Position numbers and translations under genes: made by a program | Shown here: positions 24,336-33,386 of the stretch, piece after piece | Layout of the letters: each line of letters begins with the position of its first letter | How positions within the stretch are numbered: position 1 is the first letter of the stretch | Assembly: GCF_017813365.1 (NCBI RefSeq) | Contig: NZ_JAGIZA010000015.1 | Coordinates: forward strand, 1 to 64,000 | Direction: 5' to 3' | Length of the DNA stretch: 64,000 nucleotides | Source of the DNA: Roseomonas indoligenes | GTDB taxonomy: Bacteria > Pseudomonadota > Alphaproteobacteria > Acetobacterales > Acetobacteraceae | The notes under the pieces: model-generated | What the model was told of the DNA's origin: nothing | The model's input: the letters and a program-made list of their open reading frames with translations, nothing else | The model's database searches: none

Positions 24336-25214
24336 ATGGATCTCGGGCATCTCCGCTCCTTCGTCTGCGTGGCGGAGGAGCTGCATTTCGGCCGGGCCGC
24401 CCGGCGCCTGGGCATGACGCAGCCGCCGCTGAGCCGGCAGATCCAGCTGCTGGAAGCGAGGCTCGGGGCCGTGCTGCTGGACCGCTCGCGCCACGGCGTC
24501 GCGCTGACGGCGGCCGGGCGGGCCTTCCTGGCGGAAGCCCGCGCCGTGCTGGCGGCGGGCGAGAGGGCGGTCCAGACCGCGCGCCGCGCCATGGAGCACC
24601 GCACCGGCGGCGCGGTGAAGCTCGGCTTCTTCAGTGCCAGCACCTATGCCTTCCTCCCGAAGCTCATCGCCCGCGCCCGCGCGGAACTGCCGGGCACGGA
24701 GATCGTGCTGCGGGAGATGAGCGGCGCGGCGCAGCTCGAGGCCCTCCGGGTCGGCCGCCTCGACATCGGCCTCGTCCGTCCCTCCCAGGACATGCTGACC
24801 TTGTCCTCCCGGTGCGTCTCCAAGGAGGAGCTGGTCCTCGCCCTTCCGCTGGCCCACCCGCTCGGCGCGCGCCGCCGCCTCGTCCTGCGCGATCTGCAGG
24901 ACCAGGACTTCATCGGCTACTCGGAGGAAGGCCCCTACATGCGCGGCCTCGTCGCGCGGGCGCTGAGCGGGGCGGGGGTGACGCCGCGCATCGTGCAGTC
25001 CGTCGCCCAGGCGCAGACGATCCTCTCCCTGGTGAGCGCCGGGATGGGGGTGGCGCTGCTTCCCTCGGATGCGCGACAGATCGGCTTCGCGAACGTGGCG
25101 ATCCGGCCGGTCGCCGTGCCGCCCGGCCTGACGGTGGAGCTCTACGCCGTGTGGAAGGCCGAGAACGACAACGCGGCGCTCGGACCCTTGCAGGGGCTGC
25201 TGCAGCGCCTCTAG
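24336..25214 (+). CDS. LysR-family transcriptional regulator
   Basis: A 292-residue regulator. The winged helix spans residues 1-60 (MDLGHLRSFVCVAEELHFGR, then RRLGMTQPPLSRQIQLLEA). The effector domain follows from about residue 92, opening with AVKLGFFSASTYAFLPKLI, of the CbnR/BenM-like type. Divergent from the UxaA-type dehydratase - dehydrogenase - TctC operon, which it most likely activates in response to the substrate or an intermediate. Confidence 0.93.
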   Translation: MDLGHLRSFVCVAEELHFGRAARRLGMTQPPLSRQIQLLEARLGAVLLDRSRHGVALTAAGRAFLAEARAVLAAGERAVQTARRAMEHRTGGAVKLGFFSASTYAFLPKLIARARAELPGTEIVLREMSGAAQLEALRVGRLDIGLVRPSQDMLTLSSRCVSKEELVLALPLAHPLGARRRLVLRDLQDQDFIGYSEEGPYMRGLVARALSGAGVTPRIVQSVAQAQTILSLVSAGMGVALLPSDARQIGFANVAIRPVAVPPGLTVELYAVWKAENDNAALGPLQGLLQRL

Positions 25215-25230
25215 CGTTCCGCAGGGTTCG

Positions 25231-26562
25231 TCAACCCGCCCTCAGGCTGCGCCCGATGATGCACAGGGCCCGTTCCAGCTCGGCGCGCTCCACCGGTGCG
25301 CCAAGGGCGAGGCGGATGCCGTTCGGCGCGCTGCCGACCGCGAAGGCCGCTCCCGGCGTGATGCTCACCCCCTGCGCCGCGACCCGCTGGACCATGTCCT
25401 GGGCCGACATGGCGGGCGGCAGGTCGAGCCAGAGGTGCATGGAGGCGGGATGGGCCGAGGGCGCCGCGCGAAGCGGCAGCAGGCTTGCGGCGAGCGCCTG
25501 CCGCGCCCGGGCCTCGCGGCGCTTCGCGGCCTCCAGCAGGGCCGCGGTGCCGTCGCCGACCCAGAGAGAGGCGATGGCCGCCCCCAGGGGCGGCGCGGTC
25601 CAGACCGTGGCGCGGATCAGGTTCGCGGCCCTCTCCTCCTGTCCTGGCGGCACGAGCATCCAGGCCGCCCGCAGGCCGGGCGCGAAGCTTTTTGAGGTGG
25701 AGCGGAGATACCAGGCCAGTTCCGGCACCAGGGTCGCGAGCGGCGGGACCGGCAGGTCCTCCTCCGTCAGGAAGCCGTAGGCGTCGTCCTCGATGAGGCG
25801 GAAGTCGAGACGCCGCGCGATCGCCGCCACCGCCTCGCGCCGCCGCGCCGGCATGGTCACGCCCGTCGGGTTCTGCAGGGACGGCATCAGGTACAGCGCC
25901 GCGATCCGGTGGCGCAGGGCCAGCCGCAGCAGGACGCGCGGGCGCAGGCCTTCCCCGTCCATCGGCACGGGCACGACCTCCAGCCCCAGCGCCGCCGCGC
26001 TGGCCCGGATGCCCGGCCAGGTCAGCGCCTCCACCGCGATCGTGTCGCCGGGCCGGGTCGTTGCCATGAGGGCGACGGTCACGGCGTGCTGCGCGCCGGC
26101 GCAGATGACCACGCGGGCGGGATCGTCGGGCAGGCCGCGCCGCGCCATCCAGGCGGCCCCCGCCGCCCGGTCGGCCGCCCGGCCGGCATGGGGCTGATAG
26201 TCGGCAAGAGCGGCCCGTTCGCGCCGGAGGACGAGGCGAGCCGCCCTCTCGAAGCGGTCGGCCAGCCCCGGCAGCGGCATGACGTTGCGGGCGAGATCGA
26301 TGATGCCGGGCGCCCTCTCCTCGATCCGGAAGGAGGCCGCGTCGACATGCCCGGGCGCGCGGACGAAGCTGCCGCGCCCGACCTCCCCCACCACCAGGCC
26401 GCGCGTCTCGAGCAGGCGCATGGCGCGCGATGCCGTGTTGAGCGCGACGCCGTGGCGGAAGGCGAGCTCGCGATGCGTGGGCAATCGCGTGCCGGGAAGG
26501 AGCCCTCCCTCCCGGATCTCCGCCTCCAGGGCCGCAGCGATGGTCCGGGCGCCAGGGCTCAT
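25231..26562 (-). CDS. MocR-type regulator (GntR helix-turn-helix fused to aminotransferase fold)
   Basis: A 443-residue MocR/PdxR-type protein. The winged helix is in residues 1-70 (LPTHRELAFRHGVALNTASR) and is joined to a class I aminotransferase-like domain at about 95-440. PLP-binding residues are visible: NPTG (231-234), the Asp-Ala-Tyr at 260-262, and Lys291 in RSTSKSFAPGLR. Such proteins sense PLP or PLP-amino-acid adducts and control a neighbouring metabolic gene. It is divergent from a PLP enzyme gene with a perfect palindrome between them. The C-terminus faces the LysR gene convergently, 16 bp away. Confidence 0.92.
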   Translation of the reverse strand: MSPGARTIAAALEAEIREGGLLPGTRLPTHRELAFRHGVALNTASRAMRLLETRGLVVGEVGRGSFVRAPGHVDAASFRIEERAPGIIDLARNVMPLPGLADRFERAARLVLRRERAALADYQPHAGRAADRAAGAAWMARRGLPDDPARVVICAGAQHAVTVALMATTRPGDTIAVEALTWPGIRASAAALGLEVVPVPMDGEGLRPRVLLRLALRHRIAALYLMPSLQNPTGVTMPARRREAVAAIARRLDFRLIEDDAYGFLTEEDLPVPPLATLVPELAWYLRSTSKSFAPGLRAAWMLVPPGQEERAANLIRATVWTAPPLGAAIASLWVGDGTAALLEAAKRREARARQALAASLLPLRAAPSAHPASMHLWLDLPPAMSAQDMVQRVAAQGVSITPGAAFAVGSAPNGIRLALGAPVERAELERALCIIGRSLRAG

Positions 26563-26571
26563 CGAATTCCC

Positions 26572-26588
26572 ATTGTCTCTGAGACAAT
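26572..26588. promoter_or_regulatory. palindromic operator between MocR and PLP enzyme genes
   Basis: ATTGTCTC and GAGACAAT flank a single T, a perfect 17-bp dyad in the 68-bp divergent gap. Its centre is 18 bp from the MocR start codon. It is the obvious site for MocR or auto-repression; no other feature fits in this gap. Confidence 0.65.
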
Positions 26589-26630
26589 CCTTCGATTGCC
26601 TCAGCCTCGCCCGGCTTTCAACCTCGGGGC

Positions 26631-27644
26631 ATGAACGACCTCGCTCCCCTGCCCTGGCACCTGACCGCCCCCTCCTTCCAGGAGATCGAGGAGGCGGCCG
26701 GCCGCATCCGAGGCGTGCTCGTCGAAACCCCGCTGCTCGAGAGCGAGCGGCTGAACGCGAGGCTGGGCGGCCGTCTCCTGGTCAAGGCCGAGGGGCTGCA
26801 GCGGACGGGCAGCTTCAAGGCGCGCGGCGCCTGGAACCGCCTCGCGCTTCTCTCGGCCGAGGAGCGCGCGCGCGGCGTGGTCGCCTTCTCCTCGGGCAAC
26901 CACGCCCAGGCCGTGGCCTGGGCCGGGCGGCGCCTAGGCATCGGGACGGTGGTCATCGCCATGCCGGCGGACGCGCCCGCGGCGAAGATCGACCGGACAC
27001 GGGGCTGGGGGGCGGAGGTCGTGCTCTACGATCGGGCGACCGAGGATCGCGAGGCGCTGGGACGGCGCCTCGCGGCGGAGCGCGGCCTGATCCTGGTACC
27101 GCCCTATGACGACCGCCGGGTGATCGCCGGGGCGGCGACCCTCGGTTTGGAAGTGGTGGGGCAGGCCGAGGCGATGGGGGCGAGGCCGGATGCCCTGCTG
27201 GTCTGCTGCGCGGGCGGCGGCCTCACCGCCGGCTGTGCCCTGGCCTGGGAGGCCCTGCTGCCCGCCGCCCGGGTCTTCGCGGTGGAGCCGGAAGGCTTCG
27301 ACGACACCGCCCGCAGCCTCGCGGCCGGGACGCGGCTGGGCAACGCGCCCGGCGCGACCTCGCTCTGCGACGCGGTACTGGCGCCGATGCCGGGCGCCCT
27401 GACCTTCGCCATCAACGCGCCCCGCCTCGGAGGAGGGCTGGTGGTGAGCGATGGAGAGGCGCTCGCGGCCATGCGCGTCGCCTTCGAGGATCTGGGCCTC
27501 GTGGTGGAGCCGGGCGGCGCCGTCGCGCTCGCGGCGGCCTTGTCCGGCTGCCTTCCCATTGAGGGGCGCACCGTGGCCGTCGCCCTCACCGGCGCGAACG
27601 TGGATCCCGCCATGTATCGGCGGGCGCTGTCCAGCGGGAGCTAG
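26631..27644 (+). CDS. threonine/serine dehydratase-like PLP enzyme
   Basis: A 337-residue fold-type II PLP enzyme. The Schiff-base lysine is Lys63 in GSFKARGA, the SSGNHAQAVA loop binds the substrate carboxylate, and CAGGGLTAG is the phosphate-binding glycine loop. There is no C-terminal ACT domain, so it is a catabolic enzyme rather than feedback-regulated IlvA. Candidates are threonine or serine dehydratase and threo-3-hydroxyaspartate ammonia-lyase. It is paired with the divergent MocR regulator, and the 17-bp dyad lies 43 bp upstream of its start. Confidence 0.9.
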   Translation: MNDLAPLPWHLTAPSFQEIEEAAGRIRGVLVETPLLESERLNARLGGRLLVKAEGLQRTGSFKARGAWNRLALLSAEERARGVVAFSSGNHAQAVAWAGRRLGIGTVVIAMPADAPAAKIDRTRGWGAEVVLYDRATEDREALGRRLAAERGLILVPPYDDRRVIAGAATLGLEVVGQAEAMGARPDALLVCCAGGGLTAGCALAWEALLPAARVFAVEPEGFDDTARSLAAGTRLGNAPGATSLCDAVLAPMPGALTFAINAPRLGGGLVVSDGEALAAMRVAFEDLGLVVEPGGAVALAAALSGCLPIEGRTVAVALTGANVDPAMYRRALSSGS

Positions 27645-27679
27645 GCAGGATCGGGGGCGCGACGCCCGCCCCGGTCCTG

Positions 27680-28651
27680 TCAGTCGAGCCCGAAATTGCC
27701 CTCGCGGACGATCTGTCCCCATTTCGCGATCTCTGCCGCAAGCCGCGCGCGGAACTCGGCGGGCGTCGATCCGACGGGCTCGCTGCCTTCCGTCGCGAGG
27801 CGGGCGGCGATCTCCGGGCCGGAAAGGACCTTGCGCAGCTCCTCATTCCATCGCGCGAGGATCGGCTCCGGCAACCCTGCCGGTGCCACCAGGCCGGTCC
27901 AGTTCATCGCTTCGAAGCCGGGGAAGCCCTGCTCGGCCACCGTCGGCACCTCCGGGAAGGCGCGGGCGCGCGTGGCCGATGTCACGGCGATGGCGCGGAC
28001 ATCGCCCGCCTCCAGCACGCCCTTCACCGAGAGGGGATTGGCCGAATACACATCGAGCCGCCCGGCCAGGAGGTCGGTGACCACGTTGCCGGCACCGCGG
28101 TAGGGGACCTGGACGATCTGGACGCCGGCCAAGCGGTTCAGCACCTCGCCGGAGAGGTGGCCGACGGTGCCGTTGCCGGGATGGCCGGCGGAGAGCTGGC
28201 CCGGCCGCGCCCGCGCGGCCGCAATCAGATCGGCGAGGCTCCGCACCGGCGCCCCCTTCCCGACCACGATGATGTTCGGCTGCTGCGCGACCAGCCCGAT
28301 CGGGGTGAAGTCGCGCAGAACGTCATAGGGCATGTTGCGGTAGAGGGCGGGGTTGATGGCGAGGTTCGCCGTCTGGCCAATGCCGATGGTGTGGCCGTCG
28401 GGCGCCGACTTCGCTACCGCGTCGAGGCCGATGTTGCCGCCCGCCCCCGGGCGGTTCTCCACGACCACGGTCCAGCCGGTCGCGGCCGCGACCCGCGTGC
28501 CGATCTCGCGCGAGATCATGTCGGTGCCCCCGCCGGGTGGGAAAGGGGCGATGAGGCGGATGGGCCGGTCGGGATAGCCGGCCTGCGCGCGCGCGATCCG
28601 CGGCACGGCGAGCGACGCGCTGGCGACGGCAAGAAGGGCGCGACGGTCCAT
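27680..28651 (-). CDS. Bug/TctC-family periplasmic solute receptor
   Basis: A 323-residue receptor with a short signal (MDRRALLAVASASLAVPRIA, then RAQA) and mature start YPDRPIRLIAPFPPGGGTD. It has VVVENRPGAGG, QVPYRGAG and GLVAPAGLP. It stands alone on the minus strand, convergent with the PLP enzyme (35 bp) and divergent from a cupin gene. The 221-bp gap upstream holds no recognisable operator. The ligand is unknown. Confidence 0.9.
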   Translation of the reverse strand: MDRRALLAVASASLAVPRIARAQAGYPDRPIRLIAPFPPGGGTDMISREIGTRVAAATGWTVVVENRPGAGGNIGLDAVAKSAPDGHTIGIGQTANLAINPALYRNMPYDVLRDFTPIGLVAQQPNIIVVGKGAPVRSLADLIAAARARPGQLSAGHPGNGTVGHLSGEVLNRLAGVQIVQVPYRGAGNVVTDLLAGRLDVYSANPLSVKGVLEAGDVRAIAVTSATRARAFPEVPTVAEQGFPGFEAMNWTGLVAPAGLPEPILARWNEELRKVLSGPEIAARLATEGSEPVGSTPAEFRARLAAEIAKWGQIVREGNFGLD

Positions 28652-28872
28652 CTGGGTCTCCTCCGGCTTTTTCTGTTCTCAGGCCCCTCAGGCTAAGGGT
28701 TTCGAGCTATCGGGGCCACGCCCCCCACACCCGATCGGTTCAGAAGCCCTGCTGATAAGTTCATGTCAGTTTCAGGCCCTAATCCCCGGGCCTTCCTTCC
28801 CCTAACTCTCTGGCCGGATCGCCACGCGCTGCCCAAGGTGGCGGGTGCTCCCGAGGCACAAGGACAGAAGCG

Positions 28873-29268
28873 ATGGACATCACGCGCGCAGGGGCGCAGC
28901 CCTCCGGCAAGGGACCGGCCGAGTACTTCACCGGCACGGTCCGCATTGACCCGCTGTTCAGCTCGCCCAACCCGGCCCGCGTCGCGGGCGCCCTGGTCAC
29001 CTTCGAGCCGGGCGCGCGCACGGCTTGGCACACGCATCCGCTCGGGCAGACGCTGATCGTCACGGCCGGCTGCGGCTGGGTGCAGCGCGAGGGGGGCCCG
29101 GTCGAGGAGATCCGCCCCGGCGACGTGATCTGGTTCCCCCCCGGCGAGAAGCACTGGCACGGCGCCACGGCGACGACGGCCATGAGCCACATCGCGGTCC
29201 AGGAGAAGCTCAACGGTTCCCCGGTGAACTGGCTGGAACACGTCACGGACGAGCAGTATCAGCGCTAG
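28873..29268 (+). CDS. small cupin-domain protein
   Basis: A 131-residue single-domain cupin. Motif 1 is [17 protein letters not shown], motif 2 is [17 protein letters not shown], giving three or four His metal ligands. This is the form seen in small (R)-mandelonitrile-lyase-like and carboxymuconolactone-associated cupins. Substrate unknown. It is followed after 44 bp by a tautomerase gene on the same strand, so the two are likely cotranscribed. Confidence 0.88.
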   Translation: MDITRAGAQPSGKGPAEYFTGTVRIDPLFSSPNPARVAGALVTFEPGARTAWHTHPLGQTLIVTAGCGWVQREGGPVEEIRPGDVIWFPPGEKHWHGATATTAMSHIAVQEKLNGSPVNWLEHVTDEQYQR

Positions 29269-29312
29269 GATCCGATCCGCACGCCGGTCGCTGCCCCTCC
29301 CAAAGGAATGAA

Positions 29313-29543
29313 ATGCCCCACGTTATCGTCAAGCTCTTCGCCGGACGGTCGGAGCAGCAGAAGAACCGGATCGCCGAGGAGGTGACCAAGGCCATCATGG
29401 CCACCACCGACAACGGGGCGGACGCCGTGTCCGTCAGCATCGAGGACGTGCAGCCGAGCGACTGGACGGAGGCGGTGTACCGGCCGGACATCCTCGAGAA
29501 GCCGGATACCCTCTACAAGAAGCCGGGCTACGAGCCCCGGTAG
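29313..29543 (+). CDS. 4-oxalocrotonate tautomerase-family protein
   Basis: A 76-residue protein that begins MPHVIVKLFAGRSEQQKNRI. After removal of Met, the catalytic Pro1 is exposed as in 4-oxalocrotonate tautomerase. The SIEDVQPSDWTEAVY segment matches the C-terminal half of the family. It is slightly longer than the classic 62-residue subunit. AAAGGA lies 7 nt before the ATG. Its neighbour is a cupin, so a small pathway for an unsaturated keto-acid is possible. Confidence 0.9.
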   Translation: MPHVIVKLFAGRSEQQKNRIAEEVTKAIMATTDNGADAVSVSIEDVQPSDWTEAVYRPDILEKPDTLYKKPGYEPR

Positions 29544-29695
29544 CGCCACCGCCCGCCGCTCCTCGCGGGACCGGGACGCTGAATGAGGCCTCATGCCTGG
29601 GCGGCATGTCCCACGCCCCGGTACGGATGTTCTCTCCCAGCCGGGGTGCCGTCTGGGGGGGTTGGTGGACCTGGTCGGCCGTATCAGGGGTCCGG

Positions 29696-29720
29696 GAAGG
29701 GGTGATGCCCTCCACCCCCT
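29696..29720 (+). promoter_or_regulatory. hairpin resembling part of a crcB (fluoride) riboswitch
   Basis: Upstream of crcB, GGGTG and CACCC close an 8-nt loop beginning ATG, a layout like the first stem-loop of the fluoride riboswitch. The partner segment for the pseudoknot and the conserved CTGATG-type 3' part are not found before the start codon, so this is at best a divergent or partial aptamer. Confidence 0.25.
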
Positions 29721-29751
29721 CCCCGGCACGTCCCGCCAGCGGAGAAGCAGC

Positions 29752-30201
29752 ATGCCCGCCTACATCCTGATCGCCATCGGTGGCGCTATCGGCAGCTTGG
29801 CTCGCGGCTGGTTCAGCACCGCCGCCGCGCGCTGGTGGGGCGTGGGCTTTCCCTGGGGCACGGTGGCCATCAACCTGGGCGGGTCGTTCCTCATCGGGCT
29901 CTTCGCCGCGCTCACCCTTCCGGGTGGGCGCTTCGCGGGAAATGCCGATCTCCGCGCCCTCGTCATGGTCGGGATCTGCGGCGGCTTCACCACCTTCTCC
30001 TCCTTCAGCCTGCAGACGCTGGAACTGCTGAGGGAGGGGCGAGGGCTGGCCGCGCTGGGGAACGTCGCCGGTTCCGTGCTGCTCTGCCTCGCTGCCACGG
30101 CGGCGGGCTATGCCCTGGCGGCACCGCCCGCCCCCCCATCGGCGGTGTCCGCGAATGCGGAACCGGACCGCCCCGCGCCGGTGCCGCCGGCCCGGGGCTG
30201 A
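29752..30201 (+). CDS. crcB: CrcB/Fluc-type fluoride channel
   Basis: A 149-residue inner-membrane protein with four predicted helices. Family motifs are GGAIGSLARGW near the N-terminus, WGTVAINLGGSFLIG, and the pore signature GICGGFTTFSSFS. It exports fluoride as a dual-topology dimer. The C-terminal 25 residues are a Pro-rich tail not usual for the family. The ATG at 29752 follows GGAG. Convergent with the LCCL-OmpA gene, 4 bp apart. Confidence 0.95.
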   Translation: MPAYILIAIGGAIGSLARGWFSTAAARWWGVGFPWGTVAINLGGSFLIGLFAALTLPGGRFAGNADLRALVMVGICGGFTTFSSFSLQTLELLREGRGLAALGNVAGSVLLCLAATAAGYALAAPPAPPSAVSANAEPDRPAPVPPARG

Positions 30202-30205
30202 CCGG

Positions 30206-32080
30206 CTACTGCAACCGCAAGGCCTGCACGCGGCGGTTCAGCTGCCGCCCGGGCTCGGTCTTGTTGTCGGCGATGGGCTCCGCCGGTCCCCGGCCCTCGG
30301 CGCTCAGCCGGCCGGCCTCCACGCCATTCGCCACCAGCCAGGCGCGCACGGAATCCGCCCGGGCGGCAGAGAGCGGCGTGTTGATCCGGTCGTTGCCCGT
30401 ATTGTCGGTATGGCCCACCAGCCGCAGCCGCAGCGCCGGATCGGCCACCATCGCGTCCCGCACCTGCGCCAGGACCGGCGCGGCCGCGATGTCGAGATCG
30501 GCGGAGTTGGTGCGGAAGGTGACGTAGAGCTGCACTTGCCCAGTGCGCCGGATCGCCTCCGCCACCGGCGCCTGCACCGGCGCGCTGGCACGGGGGCCCG
30601 AGCCGGCGACGCGGAAGCTGGCCCGGTAGGCGCCGAAATTGTCGGAGCGGATGCCGTTCTTCGTGGTGCCGGGATAGCGCGGCTGCCCCGGCAGCATCTG
30701 CACCGTCACCATCCCGCCGGTCTGGGCGATGGCGCCCGCATGGACCGCCGCGCGGCAGACGCCGCTATCCGCCGTGTAGGTGTCCGTGCCCCAGAGAGTG
30801 CCGCGCAGCGTCGCCTCGCCGGGGCAGAGGCAGGTCAGGCTCTCGTCCGAGTCCCGGTAGGCGTCCATGTTGTCCGGGCACTGGGTCGGGCCCGTGGCCG
30901 CGAGGGGGGCGGGCGCGGAAGCCGCCGCCGGCTGGGCCGGCGGGGTCAGTCCCTCGAAGCGGAAGCTGCCCTTGTACTCCCCGTAGTTGTCGCTGCGGAT
31001 GCCGTTGCGGGTGGAGCCGGGATAGCGCGACTGGCCCGGCAGCATCCGCACCGTGACCGTGCCGCCCCCGCGCCCGATGGCGCCCATATGCGCCGCGGCC
31101 CGGCAGACCGCGCTGTCCGCGGTATAAATCTCGCTGCCCCAGACAGGTCCGCTCGCGGGCGTCGCGGGGCAGGTGCAGGTCACCACCTCGTCCGATTCGG
31201 CATAGGCGGACATGTTGTCCGGGCACTGGCTCGGAGCCGATGTAGCGGCGGCCGGCGCCGGACCTGCCGGGGACGGGGCCGAGCCAGGGGCCGGGGCCGG
31301 CGTCAGGCCGGCGAAGCGGAAGCTCGCCTTGTACTCCCCGTAGTTGTCGCTGCGGATGCCGTTGCGGGTGGAGCCGGGATAGCGCGACTGGCCCGGCAGC
31401 ATCTCCACCGTCACCGTGCCGCCCCCGCGCCCGATGGCACCCATATGCGCCGCGGCCCGGCAGACCGCGCTGTCGGCGGTGTAGGTTTCGCTGCCCCAGA
31501 CAGGGCCGCTCGCGGGCGTCGCGGGGCAGGTGCAGGTCACCACTTCGCTGCTCTCGGCATAGGCGGACATGTTGTCCGGGCACTGGCTGGGGGCCGCCAC
31601 CGCACTGGTGGCCGGCGCACCGGCCGTTGCGGGCGCAGGCGGAGCCAGCCCGGCGAAGCGGTAGCTCGCGTCATAGGCCCCGTAGTTGTCGGAGCGGATG
31701 CCGTTGCGCGTGGAGCCGGGGTAGCGCGGCTGGCCCGGCAGCATCTCCACCGTCACCGGCCCGCCGCGGGGCCCGGTGGCGCCCGCGTGGACCGCCGCCC
31801 GGCATACCCGGCTGTCCGCCGTGTAGATTTCGCTGCCCCAGACCGGCCCGCTCGCATTGGCGGGGCAGAGGCAGGCCAGCGTCTCGCCCGATCCCGCATA
31901 GGTCCGCATGTCGTCAGGGCACTGGGTCGGGGCCGCCGTGGCAGGCGCCGGGGAGGGCATTGCGGGCGCCGTCACCTCCGGCGCCCCCAGCGGCGGCGGC
32001 TTGGCAGAGCCCTGCCCCATCGCTGGCACCCCGGCCAGCAGCAGCGCCAGCAGCGCGGAAAGACGAAGGACGATGGGCAT
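30206..32080 (-). CDS. secreted protein with four LCCL domains and a C-terminal OmpA domain
   Basis: A 624-residue envelope protein. After a signal peptide (MPIVLRLSALLALLLAGVPA) come four tandem ~95-residue LCCL-type modules at about 52-145, 165-258, 288-382 and 400-495. Each runs from (T/S)QCPDxM through CxCP, GSxYTADSxVCRAAxHAGA, VTVxMLPGQxRYPG and GIRSDNYG. Ala/Pro linkers separate them. An OmpA peptidoglycan-binding domain ends the protein (515-624; GHTDNTGND, NRRVQALRL). LCCL modules probably bind a ligand or glycan at the cell surface while OmpA anchors to murein. Paired cysteines suggest disulfides. Confidence 0.9.
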   Translation of the reverse strand: MPIVLRLSALLALLLAGVPAMGQGSAKPPPLGAPEVTAPAMPSPAPATAAPTQCPDDMRTYAGSGETLACLCPANASGPVWGSEIYTADSRVCRAAVHAGATGPRGGPVTVEMLPGQPRYPGSTRNGIRSDNYGAYDASYRFAGLAPPAPATAGAPATSAVAAPSQCPDNMSAYAESSEVVTCTCPATPASGPVWGSETYTADSAVCRAAAHMGAIGRGGGTVTVEMLPGQSRYPGSTRNGIRSDNYGEYKASFRFAGLTPAPAPGSAPSPAGPAPAAATSAPSQCPDNMSAYAESDEVVTCTCPATPASGPVWGSEIYTADSAVCRAAAHMGAIGRGGGTVTVRMLPGQSRYPGSTRNGIRSDNYGEYKGSFRFEGLTPPAQPAAASAPAPLAATGPTQCPDNMDAYRDSDESLTCLCPGEATLRGTLWGTDTYTADSGVCRAAVHAGAIAQTGGMVTVQMLPGQPRYPGTTKNGIRSDNFGAYRASFRVAGSGPRASAPVQAPVAEAIRRTGQVQLYVTFRTNSADLDIAAAPVLAQVRDAMVADPALRLRLVGHTDNTGNDRINTPLSAARADSVRAWLVANGVEAGRLSAEGRGPAEPIADNKTEPGRQLNRRVQALRLQ

Positions 32081-32344
32081 CTCTGGCCTGCAGGACGGTT
32101 CCGGCAGCGAGACTATTCGCCTGCCCGCCCAAATCGCAAACCGCCCTGGGTGCCTCCCCGATTCCTCACGCGATTTCTACGCGGGCCTCCCGGCGCGAAA
32201 AGGCGGCAGGGGCAAGGCCCTGCCGGTCAAGACACCCGTGCACCGGACCTTCGGGAATCGCCACCCCGGGATCCGCAACCCATAAGGGAGGATCCCTGGC
32301 GGCCGCCTCTTGGCGATCCGGCGCCCCGCGCAAACAATGGCGGC

Positions 32345-33319
32345 ATGACGATGGAACGACGGACCCGGGGCTGGACCCTGCACCGCGGCGGGCGCGGCAC
32401 CCCGGCGGAGGTGCTGCGCAAGCTGACGCGCGCCATCATGGGCGTCTGCCTCTGGGACCCGGAGGAGGAGGGCATCTCCTGGGCGCTGGGCGACATGCGC
32501 TTCCTCACCATCTCGGCCATGCTGCCGGACATGGGGGAGGCGGCCTATGCCCAGGTCTTCTCCGCCCCCTTTGCCAGCAGCGCGGTGGAGGTGGCCTCCG
32601 GCCGCTTCGCGCGGCGCGGCGCCTTCACGAAGCTGCCCGTCTCCGCCCGCAAGCGCGCCGCCGTGCTGAAGGAGCTCGGCCTCACCCTGCCGCCCCAGGG
32701 CCGGGAGGACTGGTCCCGCGACCTTCCGCCGCTGGACGAGGCCGGCTGCGCCTCCCTTGCCCGCACCGTGCTGGAGGCGCTGACCGGCGCCTTCGGCTGG
32801 ACGCCCGAGATCCCCCTCCAGGCCTCCGTGATCCATGAGACGGCGCTCAGCGAGACCGAGGCCTTCATGGAAGGGCTGCGCCCCATCCATGTCGAAGGCC
32901 TGCTGCGCGAGGCCGGGCTGGAAATCGTGGAAGGCGAGCCGGAGGACGACGATTCCGCCCCCGCTTTCCTCGTCCAGCACGGCGCCCCCCTGCCCTTCCA
33001 GGTGGAGCTGACCGACCCGGTGGAGGAGGAGGACCCGCCCGCCCTCGCCTGGCACTACGGCACCATCGTCTTCTCCCTCGCCATCAACGTGGAGGAAGGG
33101 GACGCGCTCGCCCTGGCCCTGGCCCTGCACGCCCTGACCCGCTGGGCCCGGGTGGAACTGCCGGAGGAGAAGCGCGTGGTCGTCTCCCGCCTCGATGGGG
33201 TGGAAGGCGTTACCCCCGAGGGCCTGCGCGCCATGCTGGACCGCTGGCTGGAGGAACTGACCGCCGTGCGCAGCCGCCTGGAGCAGGGCCCGCAGGAACT
33301 GCGGGACGAGGAGGATTAA
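32345..33319 (+). CDS. conserved hypothetical protein, C-terminal half YbjN-like
   Basis: A 324-residue soluble acidic protein that I cannot name. The N-terminal third (KLTRAIMGVCLWDPEEEGIS) is unfamiliar. The C-terminal half, from about residue 175 (VEGLLREAGLEIVEGEPEDD, then an alternating strand/helix pattern), resembles YbjN or type III chaperone-like domains. No signal peptide, membrane helix or catalytic motif is evident. The ATG at 32345 is followed by another at 32351. The gap to the previous gene (32081-32344, divergent) has no clear operator. The next gene is a small membrane protein 67 bp on. Confidence 0.8.
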   Translation: MTMERRTRGWTLHRGGRGTPAEVLRKLTRAIMGVCLWDPEEEGISWALGDMRFLTISAMLPDMGEAAYAQVFSAPFASSAVEVASGRFARRGAFTKLPVSARKRAAVLKELGLTLPPQGREDWSRDLPPLDEAGCASLARTVLEALTGAFGWTPEIPLQASVIHETALSETEAFMEGLRPIHVEGLLREAGLEIVEGEPEDDDSAPAFLVQHGAPLPFQVELTDPVEEEDPPALAWHYGTIVFSLAINVEEGDALALALALHALTRWARVELPEEKRVVVSRLDGVEGVTPEGLRAMLDRWLEELTAVRSRLEQGPQELRDEED

Positions 33320-33386
33320 ACGGGTGCCGGGCTGAGCGGGCACGCCGCCCGCGCGTTACGCCGGTCGGCACCCCGGAGTCCCTGGA

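Noticed and set aside
28652-28872. Possible promoter pair or small RNA between TctC and cupin genes
   Set aside because: No convincing -35/-10 pair, dyad or terminator that I could support by eye.
30110-32344. Upstream extension of the YbjN-like frame on the plus strand
   Set aside because: Antisense to the LCCL-OmpA gene; low-complexity Arg/Gly composition. The gene starts at 32345.
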